Source of the DNA: Bin87 sp963663945
GTDB lineage: Bacteria > Chloroflexota > Dehalococcoidia > Lucifugimonadales > UBA3495
NCBI GenBank assembly: GCA_963663945.1
Contig: OY760687.1
Coordinates: forward strand, 2,914,001-2,978,000
Direction of reading: 5' to 3'
DNA: 64,000 nucleotides
The first letter of the stretch is position 1. Each line of letters starts with the position of its first letter. Positions 45,499-53,991 of the stretch are shown one piece after another. A program made the position numbers and the translations under genes. The notes under the pieces are model-generated. The model had not been told where the DNA came from. It saw nothing but the letters and a program-made list of their open reading frames with translations, and ran no database searches.

Positions 45499-46659
45499 AT
45501 GACCACCACCCTCCCCTCCCTCCTCATCTCCATCCCCGACGGTGTACTCGACCTCGGTTGGGGCCACCCGTCCGCGCATCTGCACCCGACGGAAGCCCTT
45601 CACATCGCCAGCGAGCGAGTGCTGAGCCAACAGTCCGCCGTCCCACTGCAGTACGGAGCCGTTCAGGGCTTCGGACCATTGCTCGAAGGGCTGGCCGACT
45701 TCCTGTCATCCCAGGAAGCCTATGGACAGCTGTCCGTGGACCCGGCCTCGCTCTTCCTCACCGCCGGCGCCTCCCAGGGAATCGACCTGGCCACCACGGT
45801 CTTCGCTCAATCGGGTGACACCGTCTTTGTGGAAGAGCCGACCTACTACCTCATCGGCCGCATCTTCCTCGATCACGGTCTCAAGGTCGTGGGCATACCC
45901 ACGGACAGCGATGGTCTCGACATCGGCGCGTTGGAGTTGATGCTCCTGGATGGACACCGACCCCGTTTACTCTACGTCATACCGGCGTATCAGAACCCCA
46001 CCGGGGCCACCTTGTCTCCGGAGCGCCGCCACCGGCTGATCCAGTTGGCCCAGCGTTATGGTTTCACCATCCTGGCCGACGAGGTTTACCAGCTGCTGCA
46101 CTACGGCCCTCCGCCGCCGCCGCCCCTGGTCACCATGGACGATAGCGATGACGGGTGCGTGGTTTCGCTGGGTTCCTTTTCCAAGATCCTGGCTCCCGGC
46201 TTGCGCCTGGGATGGGCCCACGCCTCTCCCGGCATAATTCAACGCTTCGTGGACTCCGGGGTCGCGGCCTCCGGCGGAGGTCTGAGCCACTTTGCGGCGG
46301 CCGTGGCCCAGGCAACCCTGGACCTGGGCCTCTTGCAGGACAACCTCGCGAACCTTCGGCGCATCTACGCCATGAGGCGGGACGCTGTTGCCCGTATACT
46401 CTCCACCGACCTGGCCGGGCTGGTCGAATTCAATCAGCCGGAAGGCGGTTACTTTTTCTGGCTCAACCTTGCCGACGAAGTCGACGCGCACGAATTGCTG
46501 CCCGATGCCCAGAAGGCTGGCGTCTCATACCGTCCCGGCACTGCGTTTTCGTCCGTTGGCGGCCTTCGGGACAGCCTCCGGATCAGCTTCTCCCTTTATG
46601 ACGTCGGCGACCTGGCCGAAGCGTTAGCCAGGCTGGGTCAGACGATCCGTTCCGCCTGA
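45499..46659 (+). CDS. PLP-dependent aminotransferase (2-aminoadipate/MocR-type class I)
   Basis: This 386-residue fold-type I aminotransferase has SLFLTAGASQGIDLATTVFA at the phosphate-binding turn, VIPAYQNPTGATLSPERR with the conserved Asn, ILADEVYQLLHYG with the cofactor Asp, and the Schiff-base lysine in SLGSFSKILAPGLRLGW. It matches the 2-aminoadipate/valine-pyruvate aminotransferase-like group, without the GntR domain of MocR regulators. A run of proline codons (GPPPPPPLV) is unusual in this loop. Single gene after a terminator. Confidence 0.9.
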   Translation: MTTTLPSLLISIPDGVLDLGWGHPSAHLHPTEALHIASERVLSQQSAVPLQYGAVQGFGPLLEGLADFLSSQEAYGQLSVDPASLFLTAGASQGIDLATTVFAQSGDTVFVEEPTYYLIGRIFLDHGLKVVGIPTDSDGLDIGALELMLLDGHRPRLLYVIPAYQNPTGATLSPERRHRLIQLAQRYGFTILADEVYQLLHYGPPPPPPLVTMDDSDDGCVVSLGSFSKILAPGLRLGWAHASPGIIQRFVDSGVAASGGGLSHFAAAVAQATLDLGLLQDNLANLRRIYAMRRDAVARILSTDLAGLVEFNQPEGGYFFWLNLADEVDAHELLPDAQKAGVSYRPGTAFSSVGGLRDSLRISFSLYDVGDLAEALARLGQTIRSA

Positions 46660-46761
46660 GCCGGCATCTTCTGCCCGGGTCCCGTTCCTCAAGGGAGGCG
46701 GGTGGAAAGACGCCGGGGTCACCCGGTTCTCCCCGGCGCTCGGGGCCTGGTCCGGCTGCCG

Positions 46762-47493
46762 CTAGCGATTCCGGACTGCCGGGATGCCCAACCTGCGTTC
46801 AGTGCCATTGGCGATGCGGCGGATGTTGTCCCGGTGCTGCCAGATGATAACCGCGCCGCCAACGCAGGCGTACAGCGTGTACAGTTGACTGTGTCCGGTC
46901 AGCAGCATCAGGGTGAGGCTCAGGACCGCCACGGTCAGCGTGCCCACAATGCTGCCCAACGACAATATCCGGCTGGACAGGGTGACCACCAGGAACAGCG
47001 CCCCGCCAGCCAGGGCCACCCAGGGAGCCATCACCGACAGCGCGCCCAACCCCGGCAGGATGCCGCGCCCTCCGCGGAACCGGAGGAAGATCGGCCAATT
47101 GTGCCCGCACAACGCCAGGAGCGCCGCCGCCACCTCTGCCTCGCCCACGCCGATGGCCATCCTCGCCAGGGCCACGCAGAGCACGCCTTTGCCGGCGTCC
47201 AGCAGAAACACCACTGCCGCGGCTTTCCCGCCGGAAGTCCGCAGGATGTTGGACATGCCGGTCCGGCCGCTGCCGAAGTCGCGGATGTCTTCCCCCATGG
47301 TCAGGTTTACGAATATATAGCCCCACGAGATCGAACCGATCAAATAGGCGACCACGCACACGGCTACATACGATAGCGGCTGAGGCTCCATTTGGCGGCC
47401 GAAGCCGGCCAGGGCCACGCCGGCCACCACCAGAATGGGCAGGGCGACCAGCATCGCAATCGTGGCGTACGATGCCTGGCGTAACTGCGTCAT
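46762..47493 (-). CDS. plsY: glycerol-3-phosphate acyltransferase PlsY
   Basis: PlsY acylates glycerol-3-phosphate from acyl-phosphate to begin phospholipid synthesis. The 243-residue membrane protein carries the three family motifs: SISWGYIFVNLTMGEDIRDF leading to GSGRTGMSNILRTSG, the middle GHNWPIFLRFRGGRG, and a late hydrophobic region. The usual GSGNxGATN reads GSGRTGMSN. It is about 40 residues longer than typical because of an additional N-terminal hydrophobic stretch. ATG 47493 was preferred to a TTG two codons upstream. It follows der by 10 bases in the same operon. Confidence 0.9.
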   Translation of the reverse strand: MTQLRQASYATIAMLVALPILVVAGVALAGFGRQMEPQPLSYVAVCVVAYLIGSISWGYIFVNLTMGEDIRDFGSGRTGMSNILRTSGGKAAAVVFLLDAGKGVLCVALARMAIGVGEAEVAAALLALCGHNWPIFLRFRGGRGILPGLGALSVMAPWVALAGGALFLVVTLSSRILSLGSIVGTLTVAVLSLTLMLLTGHSQLYTLYACVGGAVIIWQHRDNIRRIANGTERRLGIPAVRNR

Positions 47494-47503
47494 GGACAAC
47501 CGC

Positions 47504-49327
47504 CTACCTGGCGCGGTTGCGAATACCGGACTGAGAGGTTCTTTCCGGGCGCTCCGGCCGAAAAATCAATCTCAAATGCGTTCTGTCGAAGCCGAACCGG
47601 GCGCGGATCTGGTTTTCCAGATACCGCTGATACGAAAAGTGCAGCAGCTTGGGATCATTGACCGAAAACACGAAGGTCGGCGGGTTGACACCCACTTGCC
47701 GGACCCGGCGAATCCGCAGGCGGTTGCGGATGTTGCCCCTCTGTGACGGCGGCGAGTGAGCGGAAACCGCGTCGGCCAACAGGTACTGCAGGTCACGGAA
47801 CGGTACCCGTTTCTGCCGCTCTTGCCACAGCGAGAGGGCAGTGTCCAGCAGGTCATCAATCCCTTCGCCTGTGAGCGCGGACGTGAAGCACACCGGGACG
47901 TAAGGCATGAAGTGCAGCCGCTCCTGGATGCGGTGCAGGCACCGTTCCATGCGGAATCGGTTGCGGTTCACCAGGTCCCACTTGTTCACCACCACGATCA
48001 GGCCGCGATTGGTGTCCCACGCCAAACCGGCGATGTGCGCGTCTTGCGCCGTCGCCAACTCGGTGGCATCGGTGATCAGCAGCGTGATGTCGCTACGATG
48101 CACGGCGTTCACCGCACGGAGCACGCTGTATCTCTCGATCCCGCGCTGCACCTGACCCGGCCGGCGCATTCCGGCGGTGTCCACCAGCGTAATCTCATGG
48201 TCCTTATACGATATGGTCGTGTCCAGCGCGTCTCGCGTGGTACCGGCCACCGGACTGACGATGCTGCGCTCCTCTCCGATGATGGCGTTTGTGAGCATCG
48301 ACTTGCCCACGTTGGTGCGCCCGACAATCGACAGGCTCAACTCGGTGGGTGGGGTCCATGCCTCTTCCGCCACCGTCTCTTCTTCCGCATCGTCATCCCA
48401 CCAGTCATCGTCGACCGCAAGCCCTCCTTCCGGGCCGTCCTCCCAGAGATCGGCGAACTCGGGCTTTGGCAGCAACTCAACAACCCGCTCCAATAAATCG
48501 TACACGCCGTAATTGTGGTACGCCGAAATGAACGCCGTCTCGTTGAGACCTAATCCGTAGAACTCTGCGGCGGCAAGCTCCCGGTTGTCGTTGTCCACCT
48601 TGTTGACGGCCAGCAGTATCGGCTTGTCGGTACGCCGCAGGCGCTGCGCCACGGCCTCGTCTGTCGCCGTAACACCCTCGACCGCGTCGGTCAGGAACAC
48701 GATCACATCGGCGGCGCCCATTGCCATATCGGCCTGCTGCTGGACCCGTTGCGGAATGTGCCCATCCGGGTCGTCTTCGAGGCCACCGGTGTCGATCAGC
48801 AGGAACGGTCGCCCTTTCCAGGTCGCCCGGGCGATCAGGCGGTCGCGGGTTGTCCCGGCAACCTCGGACACGATGGCGTGCCGACGCGAAAGGATCCGAT
48901 TGAACAGCGACGACTTGCCCACGTTGGGGCGGCCGATGATGGCCACCATCGGGTCAACGGTGGAGGTCGGAGCGCGTGTCGCCGCCGTTTCCTCCACCTC
49001 CTCGCTGTCAACTGGCATTCCGTCGGGGTGGCCTATGCTTTCCACCATCGGGTCATCGGCGGCGGTCGGAGCGCGTGGCGCCGGCGTTTCTTCCACTTCC
49101 TCGCCGTCAACTGGCATTTCGTCGGGGTGGCCTATGCTTTCCACCATCGGGTCATCGGCGGCGGTCGGAGCGCGTGGCGCCGGCGTTTCCTCCACCTCCT
49201 CGCTGTCAACTGGCATTCCGTCGGGGTGGCCTATGCTTTCCACCATCGGGTCATCGGCGGCGGTCGGAGCGCGTGGCGCCGGCGTTTCCGGAAGGATTGG
49301 CGCCGTGGTTTCTTCGGGAGAGGTCAT
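47504..49327 (-). CDS. der: ribosome biogenesis GTPase Der (EngA) with repeat-bearing N-terminal extension
   Basis: Der is a tandem-GTPase that matures the 50S subunit. Here the two G domains (P-loops GRPNVGKSS at 132-140 and GRTNVGKSM) and the KH-like C-terminus are intact, with DTGGLEDD and DTAGMRRPGQ as G3 and NKVD/NKWD as G4 motifs. The protein is 607 residues, about 130 longer than usual, because residues 14-112 are three 33-residue repeats rich in Pro, Asp and Glu. Each unit carries DPMVESIGHPDGMP in register with DPMVAIIGRPNVGKS at the first P-loop. An acidic insertion (WWDDDAEEETVAEEA) joins the G domains. Confidence 0.93.
   Translation of the reverse strand: MTSPEETTAPILPETPAPRAPTAADDPMVESIGHPDGMPVDSEEVEETPAPRAPTAADDPMVESIGHPDEMPVDGEEVEETPAPRAPTAADDPMVESIGHPDGMPVDSEEVEETAATRAPTSTVDPMVAIIGRPNVGKSSLFNRILSRRHAIVSEVAGTTRDRLIARATWKGRPFLLIDTGGLEDDPDGHIPQRVQQQADMAMGAADVIVFLTDAVEGVTATDEAVAQRLRRTDKPILLAVNKVDNDNRELAAAEFYGLGLNETAFISAYHNYGVYDLLERVVELLPKPEFADLWEDGPEGGLAVDDDWWDDDAEEETVAEEAWTPPTELSLSIVGRTNVGKSMLTNAIIGEERSIVSPVAGTTRDALDTTISYKDHEITLVDTAGMRRPGQVQRGIERYSVLRAVNAVHRSDITLLITDATELATAQDAHIAGLAWDTNRGLIVVVNKWDLVNRNRFRMERCLHRIQERLHFMPYVPVCFTSALTGEGIDDLLDTALSLWQERQKRVPFRDLQYLLADAVSAHSPPSQRGNIRNRLRIRRVRQVGVNPPTFVFSVNDPKLLHFSYQRYLENQIRARFGFDRTHLRLIFRPERPERTSQSGIRNRAR
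48992..49288 (-). repeat. three 99-bp in-frame tandem repeats in der
   Basis: Units of 99 bases encode ETPAPRAPTAADDPMVESIG plus 13 further residues. They differ by only a few bases from each other (DGMPVDS versus DEMPVDG). A degenerate fourth unit, 48893-48991, continues into the first GTPase P-loop. Confidence 0.9.
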
Positions 49328-49362
49328 AAAGGTTCCGCCTGTTCTGCGTGCAGGGCCGCCTG

Positions 49363-49890
49363 CTATTCGTTGACCGAGCCATGTTTCAACGAGAAACCTA
49401 CGGCAGAGGTGTCACCAAGTTGCAAGCTCTCATTGCCCGTGAGTGATCGCAGCCGCCGCAATTGGGCATTGCTGGTGATCGTGAACCGGCCCGGCGGGGC
49501 GTCCGGCAGCGATTCCAGGAGAAGCATCACATCCTCAACCTTGTCCAGCATCTCGGCCAATTCTTCGCGATGGTAATAGTTCTCGTAAAAGTTCTGGTGG
49601 CCCACACGATACGCTTCTGAAAGGGCATCCTGCAGGTCTACGTTCGGGCTTTCGGCCAGTATCTGAAGCCCGACGTTATGAATGTCTTGGTGGTTCTTGT
49701 GCCGCCAGCCCCGCTGTTCGGCGACGGCTTTCAGCGGTTGAACCACGGCGCCCCAAGCCTTCTCGCCGGCTTGCAAGCGGTTCCCTTTTTCCAATTCTTC
49801 GCGGGCATGAATGATAAACCGCCGGCTGATCTGGCGACGGTCATCCAGGCTTTGTTCGCCCGGTTCGGGCAAATCAGGAACGGCAAGCAC
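49363..49890 (-). CDS. HEPN/PaREP1-like helical protein
   Basis: This 175-residue protein has RRFIIHAREELEKGNRLQAG followed by EKAWGAVVQPLKAVAEQRGW and a central HKNHQDI, then helices ending in VEDVMLLLESLPDAPP. The pattern A-EKAWGA-x-A-KA-A-xxRGW is common in PaREP1/HEPN-type proteins of Chloroflexota and archaea. Some HEPN proteins are toxins or RNA-binding, but the R-X4-6-H nuclease motif is not clearly present here. It lies 35 bases upstream of der on the same strand. Confidence 0.68.
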   Translation of the reverse strand: MLAVPDLPEPGEQSLDDRRQISRRFIIHAREELEKGNRLQAGEKAWGAVVQPLKAVAEQRGWRHKNHQDIHNVGLQILAESPNVDLQDALSEAYRVGHQNFYENYYHREELAEMLDKVEDVMLLLESLPDAPPGRFTITSNAQLRRLRSLTGNESLQLGDTSAVGFSLKHGSVNE

Positions 49891-49965
49891 ATCGGCCTCT
49901 TGTTTTGCCTCGTTATCGAATAAACTGCGGGCGGGGATGTTCCGTTAATCCATGGCAGCGGCTTC

Positions 49966-50898
49966 TCATGCTAACAGAAATTCCAGAACCGCCTTCTGCG
50001 CGTGCAATCGGTTGTGCGCCTGCTGGTAGGCGACCGACTGCGGGTGCTCCAGCATCCCGGGCGGCACTTCCTCGCCGTAATGCGCCGGCATATCGTGCAT
50101 GAAACACGCCCCTGCTGCCGCCTGGGCCATGAGCGCGCCGTCCACCGTGTAACCCTGGAAAGCCTTGAGCCGTTGCCCGGACTCCGCCTCGTCCCCCATA
50201 CTGGTCCAGACGTCCGTGTACACGACATTGGCGTCGACCACCGCGTCGGCCGGGCGCACCAGCGGATGCACCGTGGGGCGCGGTCCGCCATCCGCCCGCG
50301 CTCCCCGCTCGCTGGCGGCGTCGAATACCTGCTCTTCCAGCTGATAACCGTGCGGCGCCGCGATGGCAAAGTTCATCCCCGCCGCCGGCGCCCCCAGGCA
50401 GAGGCTGCGCGCCACGTTGTTGCCATCGCCGATATAGGCCAGGTTCAATCCGTCAGTTTTGCCGTGGGTTTCCGCAATGGTCAGCAGATCGGCCATGGTC
50501 TGACACGGGTGCTCCAGGTCGGAAAGCGCGTTTATCACCGGCACATCGCCATATTCCGCCAGTCCAATCAGGGATTCGTGAGAATTGACACGGGCCACGA
50601 TGCAGTCGACGTAGCCGCTCAACACGCGCGCCACATCGGACACCGGTTCACGCCGTCCCAGGCCAACCTCGTCCTGCCCCATGTACAGGCTGAACCCGCC
50701 CAGCTCCGCGATTCCAATCTGAAAACTGACCCGCGTCCGCAGCGAGGGCTTTTCGAACAGCAGTGCCACCCGTTTGCCGGCCAGAGGATTGGCGCTTCCC
50801 GGGGGAGCCGATTTCAACTCCTGGGCTCGGTCGATCAGACGGCGAGTCTCGTCAGGTGACAAGTCAGTTATGGAAAGGAAATCCCGCTTGCGGCTCAT
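49966..50898 (-). CDS. argF: ornithine carbamoyltransferase
   Basis: OTC condenses ornithine with carbamoyl phosphate to give citrulline in arginine synthesis. The 310-residue protein has the carbamoyl-phosphate loop EKPSLRTRVSF, HPCQTMADLLTI, DVWTSMGDE, and the ornithine-binding FMHDMPAHYGEEV (residues 266-278). In most OTCs that loop is HCLP; here the Cys is Asp269. ATG 50898 was chosen; the 27 residues upstream are not family-like. A symmetrical 18-base sequence in the divergent promoter region (51001-51018) could be an operator. Confidence 0.92.
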   Translation of the reverse strand: MSRKRDFLSITDLSPDETRRLIDRAQELKSAPPGSANPLAGKRVALLFEKPSLRTRVSFQIGIAELGGFSLYMGQDEVGLGRREPVSDVARVLSGYVDCIVARVNSHESLIGLAEYGDVPVINALSDLEHPCQTMADLLTIAETHGKTDGLNLAYIGDGNNVARSLCLGAPAAGMNFAIAAPHGYQLEEQVFDAASERGARADGGPRPTVHPLVRPADAVVDANVVYTDVWTSMGDEAESGQRLKAFQGYTVDGALMAQAAAGACFMHDMPAHYGEEVPPGMLEHPQSVAYQQAHNRLHAQKAVLEFLLA

Positions 50899-51000
50899 CT
50901 TGTGGGTCCCATGCAACCTGACGCCTGGGCCAGGTTCTGCGCTGTTATTGGCGATGCATCCAGGACCGCGGCCCCACACAGCGCGGCGAGATTTGCCGCC

Positions 51001-51018
51001 CGCTGATGAACATCAGCG
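51001..51018. promoter_or_regulatory. operator-like palindrome between argF and thioesterase
   Basis: CGCTGAT-GAAC-ATCAGCG is a perfect inverted repeat placed two bases before a TATGAT (51020-51025) that could be the -10 box of the plus-strand thioesterase gene. It may bind a dimeric regulator of one or both divergent genes. Confidence 0.4.
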
Positions 51019-51076
51019 ATATGATAGCATACGGCCCGCCAACTTCGAGAGCGGAAGACGCGCCACAGGAGTAACG

Positions 51077-51496
51077 ATGACTGAACCAACCGGCAACCGG
51101 GAAACAGAACTGTCGCCGGGCCTGATCGGCCGGCGGGAAGTGTTGGTGTGCGAGCACAACGTCGCGCCTCACGTCGCCAAGCTCAGCACGCCGTCCATGA
51201 TCCGGGCCATGGAGCAGGCCTCGCAGCGGGCCATCCTGGATCACCTCCCTCCGGAACAATCCACCGTCGGGTTCGAGGTCAACATCCGCCACGTGGCTGG
51301 AGCGGATATCGGAGCCACAGTGGTGGCCGTGGCTGAGTTGGAACGTGTCGACGGCCGCTGGTTGTACTTCAAGGTGGAAGCGCTGGACGGTGAGCGCACC
51401 ATCGGCGTCGGTACCCACCGCCGGGCCATCATCACTCTGCCGCCCGAGGCCACCAACCGCGGCGGCGGCAACGACAGCCACACCCACGAGTTGTAA
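51077..51496 (+). CDS. FlK-like hot-dog thioesterase
   Basis: This 139-residue single hot-dog protein resembles fluoroacetyl-CoA thioesterase FlK and similar thioesterases. The N-terminal strand VCEHNVAPHVAKLSTPSMIRAMEQAS matches the FlK region containing the catalytic Thr and Glu, and VGFEVNIRHVAGADIGATV supplies the catalytic His. It probably hydrolyses a small acyl-CoA. ATG at 51077 has ACAGGAG upstream. The tail is Gly/His-rich (NRGGGNDSHTHEL). An intrinsic terminator follows. Confidence 0.83.
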   Translation: MTEPTGNRETELSPGLIGRREVLVCEHNVAPHVAKLSTPSMIRAMEQASQRAILDHLPPEQSTVGFEVNIRHVAGADIGATVVAVAELERVDGRWLYFKVEALDGERTIGVGTHRRAIITLPPEATNRGGGNDSHTHEL

Positions 51497-51520
51497 CCGC
51501 CTGCTCCGGTCCCCAGCGCC

Positions 51521-51555
51521 AGAGGGGCGGGGTTTGTACCCGCCCCTCTTATTTT
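51521..51555 (+). terminator. intrinsic terminator of the thioesterase gene
   Basis: AGAGGGGCGGGGT and ACCCGCCCCTCT form a long stem followed by TATTTT. Its core is again GGGGCG. Confidence 0.82.
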
Positions 51556-51563
51556 CGTACCGA

Positions 51564-51599
51564 GAAAAAGAACCGGCGCTGGGGTGACCCAGCGCCGGT
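51564..51599 (-). terminator. intrinsic terminator of the NHL/DUF1501/DUF1800 cluster
   Basis: ACCGGCGCTGGG and CCCAGCGCCGGT form a 12-base stem. On the minus strand it is followed by TTCTTTTT, placing it as the terminator of the minus-strand NHL gene. Confidence 0.82.
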
Positions 51600-51643
51600 C
51601 ATTTCGAAAAGGCGTCTAACCTTTTACCGGATCGACCGCATGG

Positions 51644-52693
51644 TTACAGGTTGAACTGCGGGTCCAGGTAGTTGTCGTCCTTTTCGTAAACCTGAAGGCG
51701 CGATCGCAGGGTATCGCACACCAGCAACCGGTTGTTCGCCCGGTCGAAGTCGACGCCCATGGGCATCCGGAAGGTGCGCTGCTGCTGCTCCAGATCAGGA
51801 ACCCGGCGCCGGGCCTTCACCATGTCGGGGTTGGCGTTCAGGGACAGATCGCCCCATTCCGACACTTCGGTGGCATCCCCTTCCAGGTAGGCCAAAGGAC
51901 GGGCGTCCGCATCGTAGATCACGACGCGCTCGTTCATCCAGTCCGCCACGTAGACATCGCCGTCGTTGTCGATGGTGACGTCCAGCGGGTGGTTCAACTC
52001 GCCGGAGCGGGTGCCCTGGCTGCCGAAGGTGCGCAGGTGGGTTCCGCCCGCGGTGTACTTCTGCACCCGGTGGTTGCCCCAGTCAGCGATGTAAAGGTCG
52101 CCGGCGTCGTCGATGGCGATGCCGGAGGGCATCTCCATATCCTCGGCGCCGTTGCCCTTGGTGCCGAAGCCTCCCAGGTACTCGCCGTCCTTGCTGAACT
52201 TCTGGACGCGGCTGCTCTTGGCCGAAACCACCCAGAGGTTGTCATCGGCGTCGAATACCAGCCCGGCGGCGCCGCTGAGCTGACCTTCGCCATCTCCGCT
52301 CTCGCCCCAGTGCTTCACCAGGTTTCCGTCGGCGTCGAACACGGCGACCATGTCCTTCCACTCGTCGGAAGCGTAAACGTTACCGGCGGCGTCGAGGGAG
52401 ATGCCGGTGATCCACTCGAACAAACCCCTCGAACTGGCCTGGTAGGCGATGCCTTCGCGGCCGAATTCGCCCAGGAACTCTTCACCGCCCTTGCCGTCGG
52501 TGTTGCCGATGGTGCACTTGGTGATGCGGGCGCTGGGGTTCTGCTCGCCGCCACGATTGGCCACATACATCGTCCCGTCTGACAGCGTCGCCACGCTGAC
52601 GGGCTGGCTGAAGCCCATGCCCACCTGCCCCTGACGACCGACGTTCTTGACGTACAGCCATGCCCGACCGCTTGCTACGGTATTCTGAGGCAT
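51644..52693 (-). CDS. NHL-repeat beta-propeller protein
   Basis: This 349-residue protein consists of NHL/SMP30-like propeller blades; repeated signatures are GIAIDDAGDLYIADWGNHRVQ, DVTIDNDGDVYVADWMNERVV and GLVFDADDNLWVVSAKSSRVQ. It has no signal peptide, so it should stay in the cytosol as a binding or scaffold protein. GGAGG precedes the ATG. It is the last gene of a three-gene minus-strand set with DUF1501 and DUF1800 and ends at a clear terminator. Confidence 0.86.
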   Translation of the reverse strand: MPQNTVASGRAWLYVKNVGRQGQVGMGFSQPVSVATLSDGTMYVANRGGEQNPSARITKCTIGNTDGKGGEEFLGEFGREGIAYQASSRGLFEWITGISLDAAGNVYASDEWKDMVAVFDADGNLVKHWGESGDGEGQLSGAAGLVFDADDNLWVVSAKSSRVQKFSKDGEYLGGFGTKGNGAEDMEMPSGIAIDDAGDLYIADWGNHRVQKYTAGGTHLRTFGSQGTRSGELNHPLDVTIDNDGDVYVADWMNERVVIYDADARPLAYLEGDATEVSEWGDLSLNANPDMVKARRRVPDLEQQQRTFRMPMGVDFDRANNRLLVCDTLRSRLQVYEKDDNYLDPQFNL

Positions 52694-52776
52694 AGTTTAT
52701 CCTCCACTTTATATGCGTTGGCCGGTGAGGCGGCGCACCGTTGCGGGTACGCCGCCTTAATGCTGGGCCAGTGGGT

Positions 52777-53910
52777 TTACTTCTTGATAATGTCCATCTT
52801 GGGGAACGTCCCGTTGACGATGGGGTTGGCGTCCATGCCGAGCCAGTCCTCAACGATGGTGCTGTACGCGCCGCGGAAGTCGTAGTTGGGAACCAGGTCG
52901 CCCTGTTCCAGATCCTCGTTCTTCCGGGACGGGTACTCGCCGTAGAAGCCACCCTGGATCGGATCGCCAATGAGGAAGGCAGCGCCGGCTGCGCCGTGGT
53001 CGGTGCCGGAGCCGTTGTCGCGTACTCGGCGGCCGAACTCGGAGAACATGTACATGACGATGTTCTCGCCGGTGTTGTGCTCCTTCATGTCCTGGAAGAA
53101 GGCGCTGACGCCCTCAGAGATTTCCTTCCACAGCTGCGGGTGGGCAGCAGCCTCACCAGCGTGGGTGTCGAAGCTGGCGTGCTGGGTGTAGAAAATCTTG
53201 GTGCCCAGGTCGGCCATGTACACCTGGGCGATGTCGCGCAGGTGGCTGGCGATGGGGCTGTTGGGGTACTCAACGTTGCTGGAGTACTGCTCCGGCGCAA
53301 CCTTCACGATATCGGCGCCAATCATGGCGTCGGTGCCGGTGGAGCGCAGGTAATCGTTCACGAAGCTGCCACCCACGGTGGGGGAGTACATCTTCGAGAA
53401 GAGATCCAGCGCCTTGGCACGCTGGTCGGCGTTTTCGATGCCGGTCAGCAGGCCGTAGGTCTCCAGATCAGCGATGGCCGCGACGGGGACGCCGGGGACG
53501 GCCAGCGCGCGGGGCAGGCCGTGGCCAAAGTTGATGGCCGTCAGCACGTTCTCTTTGTTCGGGTCCATCTCGCGAGCGACACGGCCGGCCCAACCTTCGG
53601 TGCCAACCTTGTCCGGCTCACAGGTGTGCCAGATGTCCATGCTGCGGAAGTGGGAGCGGGGGCTGTCGGCGTAGCCGATGCCGTGGATCACCGCAACCTT
53701 GCCCGCGTCAAACATTTCCTTGAGAGGGCCCATGGTGGGCGCGAAACCCAACTCGTCGTTGACGGAGATGATGCTGTCGCGTTCGTAGCGAACCGCGGGG
53801 CGGTTGTCATAGTACGACGCATCGTTGTAGGGGATCACCGTGTTGAAATAGTCGTTGCCGCCGGTGAGCTGCAAGACCACGATGACCGGGTCTTTCTTTG
53901 TGGAGGTCAT
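52777..53910 (-). CDS. DUF1501 protein without export signal
   Basis: This 377-residue protein is of the DUF1501 family, distantly related to the alkaline phosphatase/sulfatase superfamily. Hallmarks are VVLQLTGGNDYFNTVIPYND at the N-terminus, SPRSHFRSMDIWHTCEPD, ASFDTHAGE and YMFSEFGRRVRDNGSGTDHG. Most family members have an N-terminal Tat signal; this one starts with MTSTKKDPVIVV directly before the core domain and so appears cytosolic. AAGGAGC lies upstream of the ATG. Function of the family is unknown; it is typically paired with DUF1800, as here. Confidence 0.9.
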   Translation of the reverse strand: MTSTKKDPVIVVLQLTGGNDYFNTVIPYNDASYYDNRPAVRYERDSIISVNDELGFAPTMGPLKEMFDAGKVAVIHGIGYADSPRSHFRSMDIWHTCEPDKVGTEGWAGRVAREMDPNKENVLTAINFGHGLPRALAVPGVPVAAIADLETYGLLTGIENADQRAKALDLFSKMYSPTVGGSFVNDYLRSTGTDAMIGADIVKVAPEQYSSNVEYPNSPIASHLRDIAQVYMADLGTKIFYTQHASFDTHAGEAAAHPQLWKEISEGVSAFFQDMKEHNTGENIVMYMFSEFGRRVRDNGSGTDHGAAGAAFLIGDPIQGGFYGEYPSRKNEDLEQGDLVPNYDFRGAYSTIVEDWLGMDANPIVNGTFPKMDIIKK

Positions 53911-53991
53911 TGCCTATGCTCCTTGTTGTTTCGGTCGAGACAGTCGGATCGATATTGTCGCCGGGCCGTCTCCGGCCCGGCGAGTTTTCGA

